Shown piece after piece: positions 9,055-16,585 of a stretch of DNA of 64,000 nucleotides. Source of the stretch: Selenomonas sputigena_A (GTDB lineage: Bacteria; Bacillota; Negativicutes; Selenomonadales; Selenomonadaceae); contig NZ_CP194411.1 in NCBI RefSeq assembly GCF_051603425.1, positions 1,178,001 through 1,242,000 of the forward strand. The letters run 5' to 3'. Made by a program: the position numbers and the translations under genes. Numbering within the stretch: position 1 is the first letter of the stretch; every line of letters starts with the position of its first letter. Under the pieces are notes generated by a model, which was not told the DNA's origin, made no database searches, and saw only the letters and a program-made list of their open reading frames with translations.

Positions 9055-9687
9055 CAGTCGTTTAGAGAAGCGGCATGCAAAGAATGGATCGATGTGCGGA
9101 CATTCGGTCAGGTCTTGGCATTCAAGGAAGACAAAAAGAAAGGTATCGATGCTGTTTCTGTCGGCGTGCGCGGTCCCGTGAGCATTCATACGGCGGTCAG
9201 TCTCGATCCCGTTGCCGTCACGGGAGTGCAGATCACGAAGAGCGTCAACAATGAGCCGGGCGACAAGAAGGGTTCGGATACGATGGGCATGAAGTATCGC
9301 GTGGATTTCGGCGTCTACAAGTTCCAGGGCAGCATCAACGTGCAGCTGGCGGAGCAAACAGGATTCAGTGAGGATGATGCAAGGAAGGTCAAAAAGGCGC
9401 TTTGCACGATCTTTGAAAACGACGCCTCGTCTGCGCGCCCCGAGGGCAGCATGGAGCTGAGCCTGTTCTACTGGATCGAGCACGACAGTAAGACTGGCAA
9501 AGCATCGAGCGCAAAGGTGCATCGAAGCGTTGCAGTGCGAAAAAAAGAAGGCGTGGATGTGCCGAAGCACTGGGAAGACTATGTGATCGACGACAGTGCG
9601 CTCTACGCGATCGAGGGACTTCATATCGAAACGTATGTGGACAGCGCTTTGGCGGAACAACAAGAAGGGCAGGAAACTCTATTCTAG
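9055..9687 (+). pseudogene. cas7c: Cas7c (Csd2), C-terminal two-thirds
   Basis: The frame carries 'SFREAACKEWIDVRTFGQVL' and 'SVGVRGPVSIHTAVSLDP', then 'VTGVQITKSVNNEPG' and 'MKYRVDFGVYKFQGS', which fit type I-C Cas7, the backbone subunit of Cascade. About the first 90 residues are missing. Part of them sits in the cas5-cas7 chimera at about 5967-6125, ending in 'ETKKFMEMK', so the SIR2 insertion split cas7c. The natural C-terminus is kept. A GTG at 9094 could initiate a fragment, but there is no evident function. Confidence 0.85.
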
Positions 9688-9846
9688 GGAATGGAAAGAA
9701 CAGGAAAAAGGGACGGATTTCATTCGTGCGAACGTCGATCACACGGATGAAATCCGCCCCTGAATCGTTGCTTGAATACTGCAGGAAAACGAGCTTCGCG
9801 AAAAAAGGCGCGCGAGACGCATATTTCCTCTATTGCAAACAACGGC
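9688..9846 (+). promoter_or_regulatory. CRISPR leader region with a strong hairpin
   Basis: This interval separates cas7c from the first repeat, where cas4-cas1-cas2 would normally be. It contains a near-perfect inverted repeat (9710-9728 with 9740-9760, core CGGATTTCAT/ATGAAATCCG) with no T-run. The degenerate repeat lies at the far end of the array, which places the leader here. Confidence 0.5.
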
Positions 9847-10081
9847 GTCGTGCCTCGCAAGAGGCACGTGGATTGAAATGCGAGCGTGCCCGTCATGAGC
9901 ATTAGAACGGGATGTCGTGCCTCACAAGAGGCACGTGGATTGAAATTGCGCAATGCGCTCATACGCCTGCGCCTCATCGTGTCGTGCCTCTTGCGAGGCA
10001 CGTGGATTGAAATCAGTTGCCGCGTAGAAGCCGCTCTTTCTGCACAAGTCGTGCCTCTTGCGAGGCACGACGGATTGAAAT
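9847..10081 (+). CRISPR. type I-C CRISPR array, four repeats
   Basis: Repeats lie at 9847-9879, 9914-9946, 9981-10013 and 10048-10081, with three spacers of 34 bases each. The repeat begins GTCGTGCCTC, ends GTGGATTGAAAT, and has the hairpin GTGCCTC/GAGGCAC typical of type I-C. Within the stem-loop the top varies (GCAA, ACAA, TTGC). The fourth repeat has an altered 3' part (ACGGATTGAAAT, 34 bases), as expected for the leader-distal end. The array is short, and no adaptation genes lie in the window, so it is probably frozen. Confidence 0.92.
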
Positions 10082-10290
10082 TCACGCATTTGGCGAAGAA
10101 AGCGCAGGCGCTTATCAAGATTCTTGAAGCGAACCCTTTTCAGAATCCACCGCCTTATGAGAAGCTGCGCGGCAGTTTGCAAGGTGCATATTCAAGGCGG
10201 CTGAATATACAGCATCGCTTGGTGTACGAAGTTTTGGAGGAAGAAAAGACCGTCAAGATTATCCGCATGTGGACACAGTACGAGTTTTAG
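10072..10290 (+). pseudogene. YoeB/Txe-type mRNA interferase, N-terminus replaced by CRISPR repeat
   Basis: From within repeat 4 the frame reads 'GLKFTHLAKKAQALIKIL' followed by 'NPFQNPPPYEKLRG', 'AYSRRLNIQHRLVYEV' and 'IIRMWTQYEF', which is the Txe/YoeB ribosome-dependent RNase family. Family members are about 85-90 residues; the first 15-20 are missing here. The catalytic-region residues (Glu, Arg, His and the Tyr-Glu-Phe end) are present. The join lies at GGATTGAAA, shared by the CRISPR repeat and a plausible toxin 'GLK' coding sequence. No antitoxin precedes it. A TTG inside the repeat could in principle start a 71-residue product. Confidence 0.7.
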
Positions 10291-10348
10291 AAACGGCAAT
10301 CCTAGAAGAAACAGAATATTGAGTTCGAACAAAGGGAGACGCTGTGGT

Positions 10349-10450
10349 ATGACTAGGGAAGAATTTGGAAATCGTCGATTTAAAGTCAAGGCGATTCAAC
10401 GTGTTGCTGGACAGTATTACATCTATTTAGAGGAGATGCCTGATGACTAA
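10349..10450 (+). CDS. small protein, 33 residues, unknown
   Basis: The translation is 'MTREEFGNRRFKVKAIQRVA' then 'GQYYIYLEEMPDD'. AAGGGAG lies about 11 bases upstream. It overlaps the next gene by 8 bases (ATGACTAA), a normal sign of translational coupling. The family is not recognised. Confidence 0.45.
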   Translation: MTREEFGNRRFKVKAIQRVAGQYYIYLEEMPDD

Positions 10451-10652
10451 GAAAGGGCTTTTTACAGATCGACGTTGGCATGATTCGCCGGGAGCGGTTC
10501 GAGGAGAGTATGTTGGAGGGTCGAAGAACGAGGCTCTCAGACTAGCGAAATTCATGCTTGAAAAAGGGCATATCACAGAGGAACGCTACCAAGAGAAACT
10601 TGCCGAGATCGAGAAAAAGTATGAAGGGCATGATCCTGATGAGCTGATTTAG
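10443..10652 (+). CDS. small protein, 69 residues, unknown
   Basis: This charged protein starts 'MTKKGLFTDRRWHDSPGA' and ends with a predicted helix pair, 'ALRLAKFMLEKGHITEERY' and 'KLAEIEKKY'. GAGGAG sits about 7 bases before the ATG, inside the preceding gene, so the two are probably coupled. A strong terminator follows at 10671. The short acidic and basic partners could suggest a toxin-antitoxin-like pair, but nothing specific supports it. Confidence 0.5.
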   Translation: MTKKGLFTDRRWHDSPGAVRGEYVGGSKNEALRLAKFMLEKGHITEERYQEKLAEIEKKYEGHDPDELI

Positions 10653-10670
10653 GCAGGTAGCAGAAAATAC

Positions 10671-10709
10671 AGAAAAGCACGTTGCAAAAAATGCAAGGTG
10701 CTTTTCTTA
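10671..10709. terminator. strong terminator hairpin
   Basis: GAAAAGCAC(G)TTGCA pairs with TGCAA(G)GTGCTTTTC around an A5 loop. The arms supply T-rich and A-rich flanks on both strands, so it can work in either direction. Confidence 0.75.
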
Positions 10710-10930
10710 TGCCCAAAAACCATGAAAAGGGGTGATGCGATGCAGAGATTGGATACAACGACATTTCAGGGACGAGAAACGATGAGGGATTTATTGCCAA
10801 TATGTCTCGTTTGATTGCTGCATTGCGGCAGACGTTCGATTCATTGCGAACCGAAGTCGCATTCATCATAGCGTCAATCGCGAAGGAGGCGGCAAATATT
10901 TTCCTGCCGTCACGCAAACCTTCTGTTCTT

Positions 10931-10941
10931 TTGATATAATG
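10931..10941 (+). promoter_or_regulatory. extended -10 promoter
   Basis: TGATATAAT (an extended -10 element) precedes the small membrane protein gene by about 35 bases. No good -35 box is seen. Confidence 0.4.
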
Positions 10942-10974
10942 GATTTAGAGATATACGACAAGGAGAGTGATTCA

Positions 10975-11176
10975 AGTGCTGACCTATTTCATTGCCATCC
11001 TGCTCATCGCTGTCGCGGTCGTTGCGTTCGTCGCATTCGCTGTCATGGCGTTCGAGTCGGTTCTGACGTTGGTCGCCTTCCTCTTTCGCCTCTTGTCCGT
11101 GCCGTTTGACGTCCAGGCGTTTTTCAAGCGTCGGAAAGCATCTCACAACGGATTCGAGGATGCTTTCGGAAAGTAG
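10975..11176 (+). CDS. small membrane protein, unknown
   Basis: Starting at GTG, 'MLTYFIAILLIAVAVVAFVA' begins a protein of 66 residues with one long or two short membrane segments and a basic tail ('FFKRRKASHNGFEDAFGK'). AAGGAGAG lies about 9 bases upstream, and an extended -10 promoter lies further up. A start 8 bases upstream in the same frame is possible with ATT only, so GTG is preferred. It has no recognised family. Confidence 0.45.
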
Positions 11177-11241
11177 CTCACGGTTGGTGCGCCTGCTCCG
11201 CCTCGCTCATGTTGAGCCATCGACAGAAGCAAAGGATGCAG

Positions 11242-11361
11242 CATCATGGGGCAAGCTTCATGTGCATGAGAGCCTTACGGAAGACGAAATAAAGGACATT
11301 CCCCTTCAAGCCGCTGCCAAGTTTTTAAACTCCAAGCCACACGGAGGGAATGCCCTTGAAA
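11242..11361 (+). pseudogene. second scrap of the polyvalent phage protein (LPD3)
   Basis: The translation 'KLHVHESLTEDEIKDIP' then 'NSKPHGGNA' closely matches 'KLYVHEVFTEDEIKDN' and 'NSKPHGGNV' at 960-1065, with DNA identity across about 100 bases. It marks the right edge of the accessory region. Confidence 0.65.
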
Positions 11362-11504
11362 AAGAGAAGCTGGCGTGCGTCGGTATATAGGTGTCCCCGG
11401 CCGTGTCGCTGAAGCGAACGACAACCACGCCATAACCACCAGGTATTCTCTTTCACTTCCAGTATACCGTATGAAAGGGATCTCGGCAAGCGGAACCGGA
11501 AATA

Positions 11505-11580
11505 GAAAAAAGAAAGCTCTGCATGGATGCAGTCCTACGGGAACGGCTTTCCCGCGGCCACTGCATGGAACAGAGCTTTC
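11505..11580 (-). terminator. rod-like terminator downstream of clpX, possible small RNA
   Basis: On the minus strand GAAAGCTCTG pairs with CAGAGCTTTC and is followed by T6. Inside are ATGCAG/CTGCAT and CGGGAA/TTCCCG helices, which is more structure than a simple terminator needs. A possible promoter (TTTACC, 16 bases, TACAAT at 11617-11590) sits directly upstream, so a discrete RNA of about 80 nt is possible. Confidence 0.6.
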
Positions 11581-11642
11581 TCTGCGTTCATTGTAGCAAG
11601 GATTTTCAAAAGGTAAAGATGGGGGCAGTCGCGATATGCGGC

Positions 11643-12935
11643 TTAGCCCAGCATTTCGATTTTCGGCTCCTCGTCTTTTTCCAGGCATTCTTTCGTGATC
11701 GTGACGCGGCGGTGTTCGTCGGAGCGGGGGATTTCAAACATCACGTCGAGCATGGTGTCTTCGATGATGCCTTTGAGGCTTCTGGCGCCGGTCTTGCGCT
11801 CGATTGCTTTTTTGGCGACGGCGCGGAGAGCGGTTTCTTCGAAGACGAGTTCCACGTTGTCCATGGCGAGGAGCTTTTCGTACTGCTTGACGGGCGCGTC
11901 CTTCGGCTCGGTGAGGATGCGCAGGAGGTCGTCCTCGGAGAGCGTTTCGAGTGTGCAGATGATGGGCAGGCGCCCGATGATTTCGGGGATGATGCCGTAC
12001 TGCATGAGGTCTTCGGGACGCACTTTGTGTATGAGTTCATCGAAGCGCTTGGCCGCGTCCTTTTCCTTGCCTTCGACTGGCGCGCCGAAGCCGATGCCCG
12101 CCGCATCTTTTTTGAGCCGCTTGGCAATGACGTCTTCGATGCCGACGAAAGCGCCGCCGACGATGAAGAGGATGTTCGTCGTGTCAACTTTGATCGTCGG
12201 CGCTTCGGGGTGGCGGCGCTGGCCGCGTGCCGTGAATTCGACGACGGATCCTTCGAGCATTTTGAGGAGCGCCTGCTGCACGCCCTCGTGGCCGGGATCG
12301 GCGGTGATGGAGTTGTTCGCGCCGGATTTTCTGGCGATTTTGTCGAATTCGTCGAGGTAGATGATGCCGTGCTCGGCTTTTTCAATGTCCTTGTCTGCCG
12401 CATAGTAGAGGTTTCGTACGGCGACTTCCACATCGGCGCCGACGAAGCCGGCTTCGGTGAGGCTTGAGGCGTCCGTCACGGCGAACGGGATGTCGAGCAG
12501 GCGTGAGAGGTGCGAGAGGAGCGCCGTCTTGCCGCAGCCTGAGGGACCGAGCATGATGACGTTGGATTTCTCGATGTCCGTTCCGTCTTCGTTCATGTAG
12601 CCGTATTTCATGCGTTTGTAGTGGTTGTAGACGGCGACGGAGAGAATCTTTTTGGCGCGGTCCTGATTGATGATGTATTCGTCGAGATAAGCCTTGATGA
12701 TATGCGGCTTGTTCTTTTTCAGGATGTCGTCAAGCTGGTTGGCGAAGTCCTGCTTTTCTTTTTCCGCGTTTGCATCTTCGTGCTCTTCAATGAAATTGTA
12801 TATGTCCTTGACGCAGTTCTTGCAGATAGCAAAGCCCGTGTTCGGGTCGAAGATCGGCATATCGTATTGGTTGTGGACGGTGATCTTGCGCTTGCAGAAG
12901 CTGCATGTATGTTTGATGGGTTCCTGTTCGGCCAT
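11643..12935 (-). CDS. clpX: ClpX-like AAA+ unfoldase
   Basis: This 430-residue protein is an ATP-dependent unfoldase that feeds substrates to ClpP. The N-terminal zinc finger has CSFC and CKNC. Walker A is 'GPSGCGKT', Walker B 'IIYLDEFDK', and sensor and arginine regions follow. A ClpP-docking 'IGFGA' is present, so it should pair with ClpP. It departs from standard ClpX at functional loops: the pore-1 loop is GFVG rather than GYVG, and the RKH loop reads 'QRRHP'. Those changes may alter substrate choice, or the gene may be a second paralogue. It is transcribed alone and ends at the terminator at 11505-11580. Confidence 0.9.
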   Translation of the reverse strand: MAEQEPIKHTCSFCKRKITVHNQYDMPIFDPNTGFAICKNCVKDIYNFIEEHEDANAEKEKQDFANQLDDILKKNKPHIIKAYLDEYIINQDRAKKILSVAVYNHYKRMKYGYMNEDGTDIEKSNVIMLGPSGCGKTALLSHLSRLLDIPFAVTDASSLTEAGFVGADVEVAVRNLYYAADKDIEKAEHGIIYLDEFDKIARKSGANNSITADPGHEGVQQALLKMLEGSVVEFTARGQRRHPEAPTIKVDTTNILFIVGGAFVGIEDVIAKRLKKDAAGIGFGAPVEGKEKDAAKRFDELIHKVRPEDLMQYGIIPEIIGRLPIICTLETLSEDDLLRILTEPKDAPVKQYEKLLAMDNVELVFEETALRAVAKKAIERKTGARSLKGIIEDTMLDVMFEIPRSDEHRRVTITKECLEKDEEPKIEMLG

Positions 12936-13055
12936 GTGGTACCTTCCTTTTCGATGTTTGTGCGGTCCGGAAAAAACGACGAGGGCTTTTTGTGAAAAAG
13001 CCTATCCTCCTAATTATGCGCGAAACAGGGAGATTTTTCAAGAGCGGATTTCCCC

Positions 13056-13084
13056 TTGCGGCGCATGGCGGCCTGTGCTATAAT
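13056..13084 (+). promoter_or_regulatory. promoter of the rpmE operon
   Basis: TTGCGG, 17 bases, TATAAT. It predicts transcription from about 13091, leaving a leader of roughly 150 bases. Confidence 0.7.
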
Positions 13085-13090
13085 GATGAA

Positions 13091-13242
13091 ACGGCAGGAG
13101 ACTGCCTGCGGAAAGGCGGCAGGTCCGCATTTCGCGAAGCAGGAAAAAGGCTTTGACCCAGCGATGGGAGAAGGTCGGACCAAATGCCCGCAGAGGGTGT
13201 TTGTAAGTATTACCCAATCTGGGGAGAAGTGAGGTGTATAGA
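13091..13242 (+). promoter_or_regulatory. structured rpmE leader
   Basis: The leader contains GC-rich pairing segments (e.g. CTGCC/GGCAG near 13105-13133) before the L31 gene. Autoregulatory L31 leaders are known in Firmicutes; this one has not been matched to a named motif. Confidence 0.35.
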
Positions 13243-13443
13243 ATGAAGGAAGGAATCCATCCGGAATTCTTCGAGACGACGGTGACTTGCGGCTGCGGCA
13301 ACAAGTTCACGACGGGTTCGACGAAGAAGGAGCTCCGCGTCGATGTCTGCTCGAAGTGCCATCCGTTCTTCACGGGTCGTCAGCGCGATATCGCTGCCGG
13401 CGGCCGTATCGAGAAATTCAATAAGCGCTACGGCAAGCAGTAA
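13243..13443 (+). CDS. rpmE: ribosomal protein L31 (zinc-binding form)
   Basis: The protein has 66 residues and starts 'MKEGIHPEFFETTVTCGCGN'. It keeps CGCG and CSKC, the cysteines of the zinc-containing L31 form. It is a component of the large ribosomal subunit and can act as a zinc store. The ATG at 13243 is chosen over the upstream GTG because GAGG is 8 bases before it and the family begins with M-K. It heads the operon with yqhQ, prfA, prmC and tsaC. Confidence 0.95.
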   Translation: MKEGIHPEFFETTVTCGCGNKFTTGSTKKELRVDVCSKCHPFFTGRQRDIAAGGRIEKFNKRYGKQ

Positions 13444-13560
13444 GGGCTGGGGCGGGGCAGAGATGCCCTGCCTCTTTTGTTTGCGGCCGACGGCGCGATG
13501 GTTTGCTGCTGCGGCTGTGCTTTTGGCGGCGCAGCAGATATGCACAGAGGAGGAAAGGCT

Positions 13561-14592
13561 TTGAAGGAAAAACTGATGGTGGGCGGACAGGCTGTCATCG
13601 AGGGCGTGATGATGCGCGCTCCCGGCCGCACGGCTACGGCGGTGCGCCTGCCGGACGGCACGATTTCTGTCGAGTCGAAGGCGGTGCAGTCGTTTGCCGA
13701 TCGCTTCCCGATTTTCAAGAAACCGTTCCTCAGGGGTACGGTTTCGCTGATCGAGTCGCTTGTCATCGGCATACGCTCCCTCTCGTGGTCGGCGAAGATG
13801 GCGGGCGAGGAGGAGGAGCAGCTTTCCGACAGGGAGCTTGCGGGTACGATCGCCCTGGCGTTCGTGCTGGCCGCTGTACTCTTCATCGCTTTGCCGACGG
13901 GTGCGGCGAAGCTCTTCCACACGTGGTCGGACGATCCGATTTTTTTGAATCTCGCGGAGGGGTTCCTGCGCCTGTTTATCTTTTTTGCTTATATCTGGGG
14001 CATTTCGCGCATGAAGGACATCCAGCGCGTGTTTCAGTATCATGGAGCGGAGCATAAGACGATCTTCTGCTTTGAGGCAGGGCTGCCGTTGACGTCGGAA
14101 AACGCACGGCAATTCTCGCGCTTCCATCCGCGCTGTGGCACGTCGTTCCTCCTGATCGTCATGCTCGTTTCCATCTTTGTGTTCGCATTTCTCGGCTGGC
14201 CGGATCTCTGGCTCAGGATTACGAGCCGCATTGTGCTCCTGCCTGTCGTCGCGGGCATTTCCTTCGAGGCGATCCGCCTGGCGGGGCGCAGCCAGAATGC
14301 TTTTGTGCGGGCGTTTTCTCTGCCCGGTCTTTGGCTGCAGCGCCTGACGACGCGCGAGCCGGATGATTCGATGCTTGAGGTGGCCATCGAGTCGCTCAAG
14401 GCTTCTCTGCCCGAGGACAAGATTCCGGCAGGCAGCGGCAATTACCTTGCGGATGTGGAAAAGGGCGCCGGGACGGAAGACGCGGCGGACAGTGCGGCGG
14501 ATGCCGCGGAGGAGATTCCTGCAGCGGCGGCGCAAGTCGAGGAGGCGCAGGGCAGGGATTCAAAGGCGGCCCTGGCGGCGGACGGAAGATGA
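13561..14592 (+). CDS. yqhQ: YqhQ-family membrane protein (DUF1385)
   Basis: The protein has 343 residues and begins 'LMVGGQAVIEGVMMRAPGR', the DUF1385 signature. Several hydrophobic segments ('IALAFVLAAVLFIALPT', 'FLRLFIFFAYIWGI', 'FLLIVMLVSIFVFAFLG') alternate with a conserved 'YHGAEHKTI' and 'HPRCGTSFLL'. The C-terminal 60 residues are Ala/Glu-rich and probably disordered. The TTG start is chosen for the AGGAGG about 9 bases upstream. Biochemical role is unknown; in Firmicutes it regularly sits between rpmE and prfA, as here. Confidence 0.88.
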   Translation: MKEKLMVGGQAVIEGVMMRAPGRTATAVRLPDGTISVESKAVQSFADRFPIFKKPFLRGTVSLIESLVIGIRSLSWSAKMAGEEEEQLSDRELAGTIALAFVLAAVLFIALPTGAAKLFHTWSDDPIFLNLAEGFLRLFIFFAYIWGISRMKDIQRVFQYHGAEHKTIFCFEAGLPLTSENARQFSRFHPRCGTSFLLIVMLVSIFVFAFLGWPDLWLRITSRIVLLPVVAGISFEAIRLAGRSQNAFVRAFSLPGLWLQRLTTREPDDSMLEVAIESLKASLPEDKIPAGSGNYLADVEKGAGTEDAADSAADAAEEIPAAAAQVEEAQGRDSKAALAADGR

Positions 14593-14638
14593 GGCGGCGC
14601 TGCAGCGAGCGGCGTGTTTGTAAGGAGGGTGACAGGCT

Positions 14639-15706
14639 GTGCTGGATAAGCTCCAGGCCGTAGAGGATAAATACCGTGAGCTGGAATCTCTGATCAGCGA
14701 TCCGTCGGTGCTGGCCGATATGGAAAAGTGGCAGCGTCTGAGCCGGGAGCATGCCCAGCTTGCCCCCATCGTGGAGAAGTACCGCGAGTATAAGAGCGTG
14801 TGCGAGGGACTGGCGGAGGCGAAGGCCATTTTTGCCGAAAATCCCGACGATGATATGCGGCGTCTCGCGGAGGATGAGATTGCTGAGCTGCGCCCCCGGC
14901 AGGAGGCATTGGAGCGGGAACTGCCGATTCTCCTGCTGCCGAAGGATCCGAACGACGAAAAGAATGTGATCATGGAGATTCGCGGCGGCGTCGGCGGTGA
15001 GGAGGCGGCGCTCTTTGCGGGCGACCTCTTCCGCATGTACGCGCGCTACGCCGAGCGGCGCGGCTGGAAGGTCGATGTGATCGAGCGCAATGCGACGGAG
15101 ATCGGCGGCTTCAAGGAGATTTCCTTTTCCGTGGACGGCGCAGGCGCGTTCAGCTGTCTGAAGTACGAGAGCGGCACGCATCGCGTGCAGCGCGTGCCTG
15201 TCACGGAATCGGGCGGGCGCATCCACACGTCGGCTGTGACGGTCGCCGTGCTGCCTGAGGCCGAGGACGTCGAGGTCGATATCGCGCCGCAGGATCTGCG
15301 CATTGATACCTACTGCGCTTCAGGGGCGGGCGGCCAGTATGTCAACCGCACGGAGACGGCGATCCGCATCACGCATTTGCCTACGGGAATCGTCGTGCAG
15401 TGCCAGGATGAGAAGTCGCAGCTCAAGAACAAGGAAAAGGCGATGCGTGTCCTGCGCGCGCGAATTCTTGAGAAGGCGCGTGAGGAGCAGGATGCGGCTG
15501 TCGCTGCCGACCGCAGGAGCCAGGTCGGCTCGGGCGACCGAAGCGAGCGCATACGCACCTATAATTTTCCGCAGGGACGCGTGACCGATCACCGCATCGG
15601 GCTGACCCTGCATAAATTGGCGAGCGTGCTCGACGGCGACATCGAGGAGCTTCTGCACGCTCTGATCACGGCCGATCAGGCCGAGAAGCTGAGAAGGGCT
15701 CAGTGA
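14639..15706 (+). CDS. prfA: peptide chain release factor 1
   Basis: The 355-residue protein releases completed peptides at UAA and UAG. The stop-recognition tripeptide region reads 'RVPVTESGGRIH' (P-V-T), and the catalytic loop 'SGAGGQYVN' carries the GGQ motif whose Gln is methylated by PrmC. The GTG start has AAGGAGGG 10 bases upstream. Its methyltransferase gene prmC begins 2 bases after the stop, which fits the partnership. Confidence 0.97.
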   Translation: MLDKLQAVEDKYRELESLISDPSVLADMEKWQRLSREHAQLAPIVEKYREYKSVCEGLAEAKAIFAENPDDDMRRLAEDEIAELRPRQEALERELPILLLPKDPNDEKNVIMEIRGGVGGEEAALFAGDLFRMYARYAERRGWKVDVIERNATEIGGFKEISFSVDGAGAFSCLKYESGTHRVQRVPVTESGGRIHTSAVTVAVLPEAEDVEVDIAPQDLRIDTYCASGAGGQYVNRTETAIRITHLPTGIVVQCQDEKSQLKNKEKAMRVLRARILEKAREEQDAAVAADRRSQVGSGDRSERIRTYNFPQGRVTDHRIGLTLHKLASVLDGDIEELLHALITADQAEKLRRAQ

Positions 15707-15708
15707 TA

Positions 15709-16574
15709 TGACGGAGAAGATCTGGACAATCGGCAGTATTTTGCGGTGGACGGAGCAGTACTTCGGCAAAAAGGGAGTGGAAACGCCGCGCCTTGACGCC
15801 GAGGTGCTGCTTTCGCATGTGCTGGGCAGGGAACGCATTCACCTCTATGTGCATTTCGATGAGCCGTTGGAAAAGGCGGAGCTCGCACGCTTCCGCGAGG
15901 CTGTCGCGGAGCGGGCGCGGCATAAGCCTGTGGCCTATATCACGGGGCGGCGTGAGTTCATGGGGCTGGATTTTTCCGTTTCACCCGCGGTTTTGATTCC
16001 GCGCCCCGATACGGAGATCCTGGTGGAGGCGGCGGCCGAGCGCCTGCCGATGGTGACGGCGCAGGCGCCGCTTCGCTTTGCCGACATCGGCACGGGGTCG
16101 GGCGCGATTGCGCTTTCCGTGCTGTCCCTCTGCGGGGGGAGTTCGGCGGACGCCGTCGATATCTCGCCGGAGGCGCTCTCCGTCGCACAGCGAAATGCCG
16201 CGGCTCTGGGGCTGGACGGGCGCGTGACGTTTCACCGGGGCGATCTGCTCGCACCGCTTGCAGATGAAGCGTATGCGGCGATCCTGTCCAATCCGCCCTA
16301 CATCCCTGCGGCGGAGATCGACGGCCTTGCGCCCGATGTGCGCGGCTATGAGCCGCTCCTTGCCCTGCGGGGCGGCGCGTCGGGCCTGGAGTTTTACGCG
16401 CGTCTTTTGGAAGAGGCGCCGCGCTGCCTGCAGGCAGGCGGCTTCCTCGCCGTGGAAGCCGGCATCGGGCAGGCGCAGCGGATCCGTGCCATGGCCGGAA
16501 CGGGTTGGGGCAGGGTTGAGATTCTGCCGGATCTCGCAGGTATCGAGCGCGTCGTCGTGCTCTGGAAGGCATAA
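15709..16574 (+). CDS. prmC: release factor glutamine methyltransferase PrmC
   Basis: The protein has about 288 residues. An N-terminal helical domain ('TPRLDAEVLLSHVLGRERI') precedes a class I SAM-dependent methyltransferase fold with 'DIGTGSGAIALSVL' (SAM binding) and the active-site 'SNPPYIP'. It methylates the GGQ glutamine of RF1/RF2, with prfA immediately upstream. An overlapping start region at the prfA stop suggests translational coupling. Confidence 0.95.
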
Positions 16575-16585
16575 AGGAGAACACG

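Noticed and set aside
9886..10290. 134-residue frame reading through the CRISPR array into the toxin
   Set aside because: The first half is translated repeats and spacers; only the part from 10072 is real protein sequence.
10741..10938. Short frames ('MQRLDTTTFQGRETMRDLL' and 'MSRLIAALRQTFDSLRTEV')
   Set aside because: They shift frame relative to each other and lack family features; possibly one decayed small gene, but not supportable.
11523..12467. 314-residue plus-strand frame opposite clpX
   Set aside because: Phe/Asp/Val-rich shadow of the minus-strand ClpX gene, with no motif.
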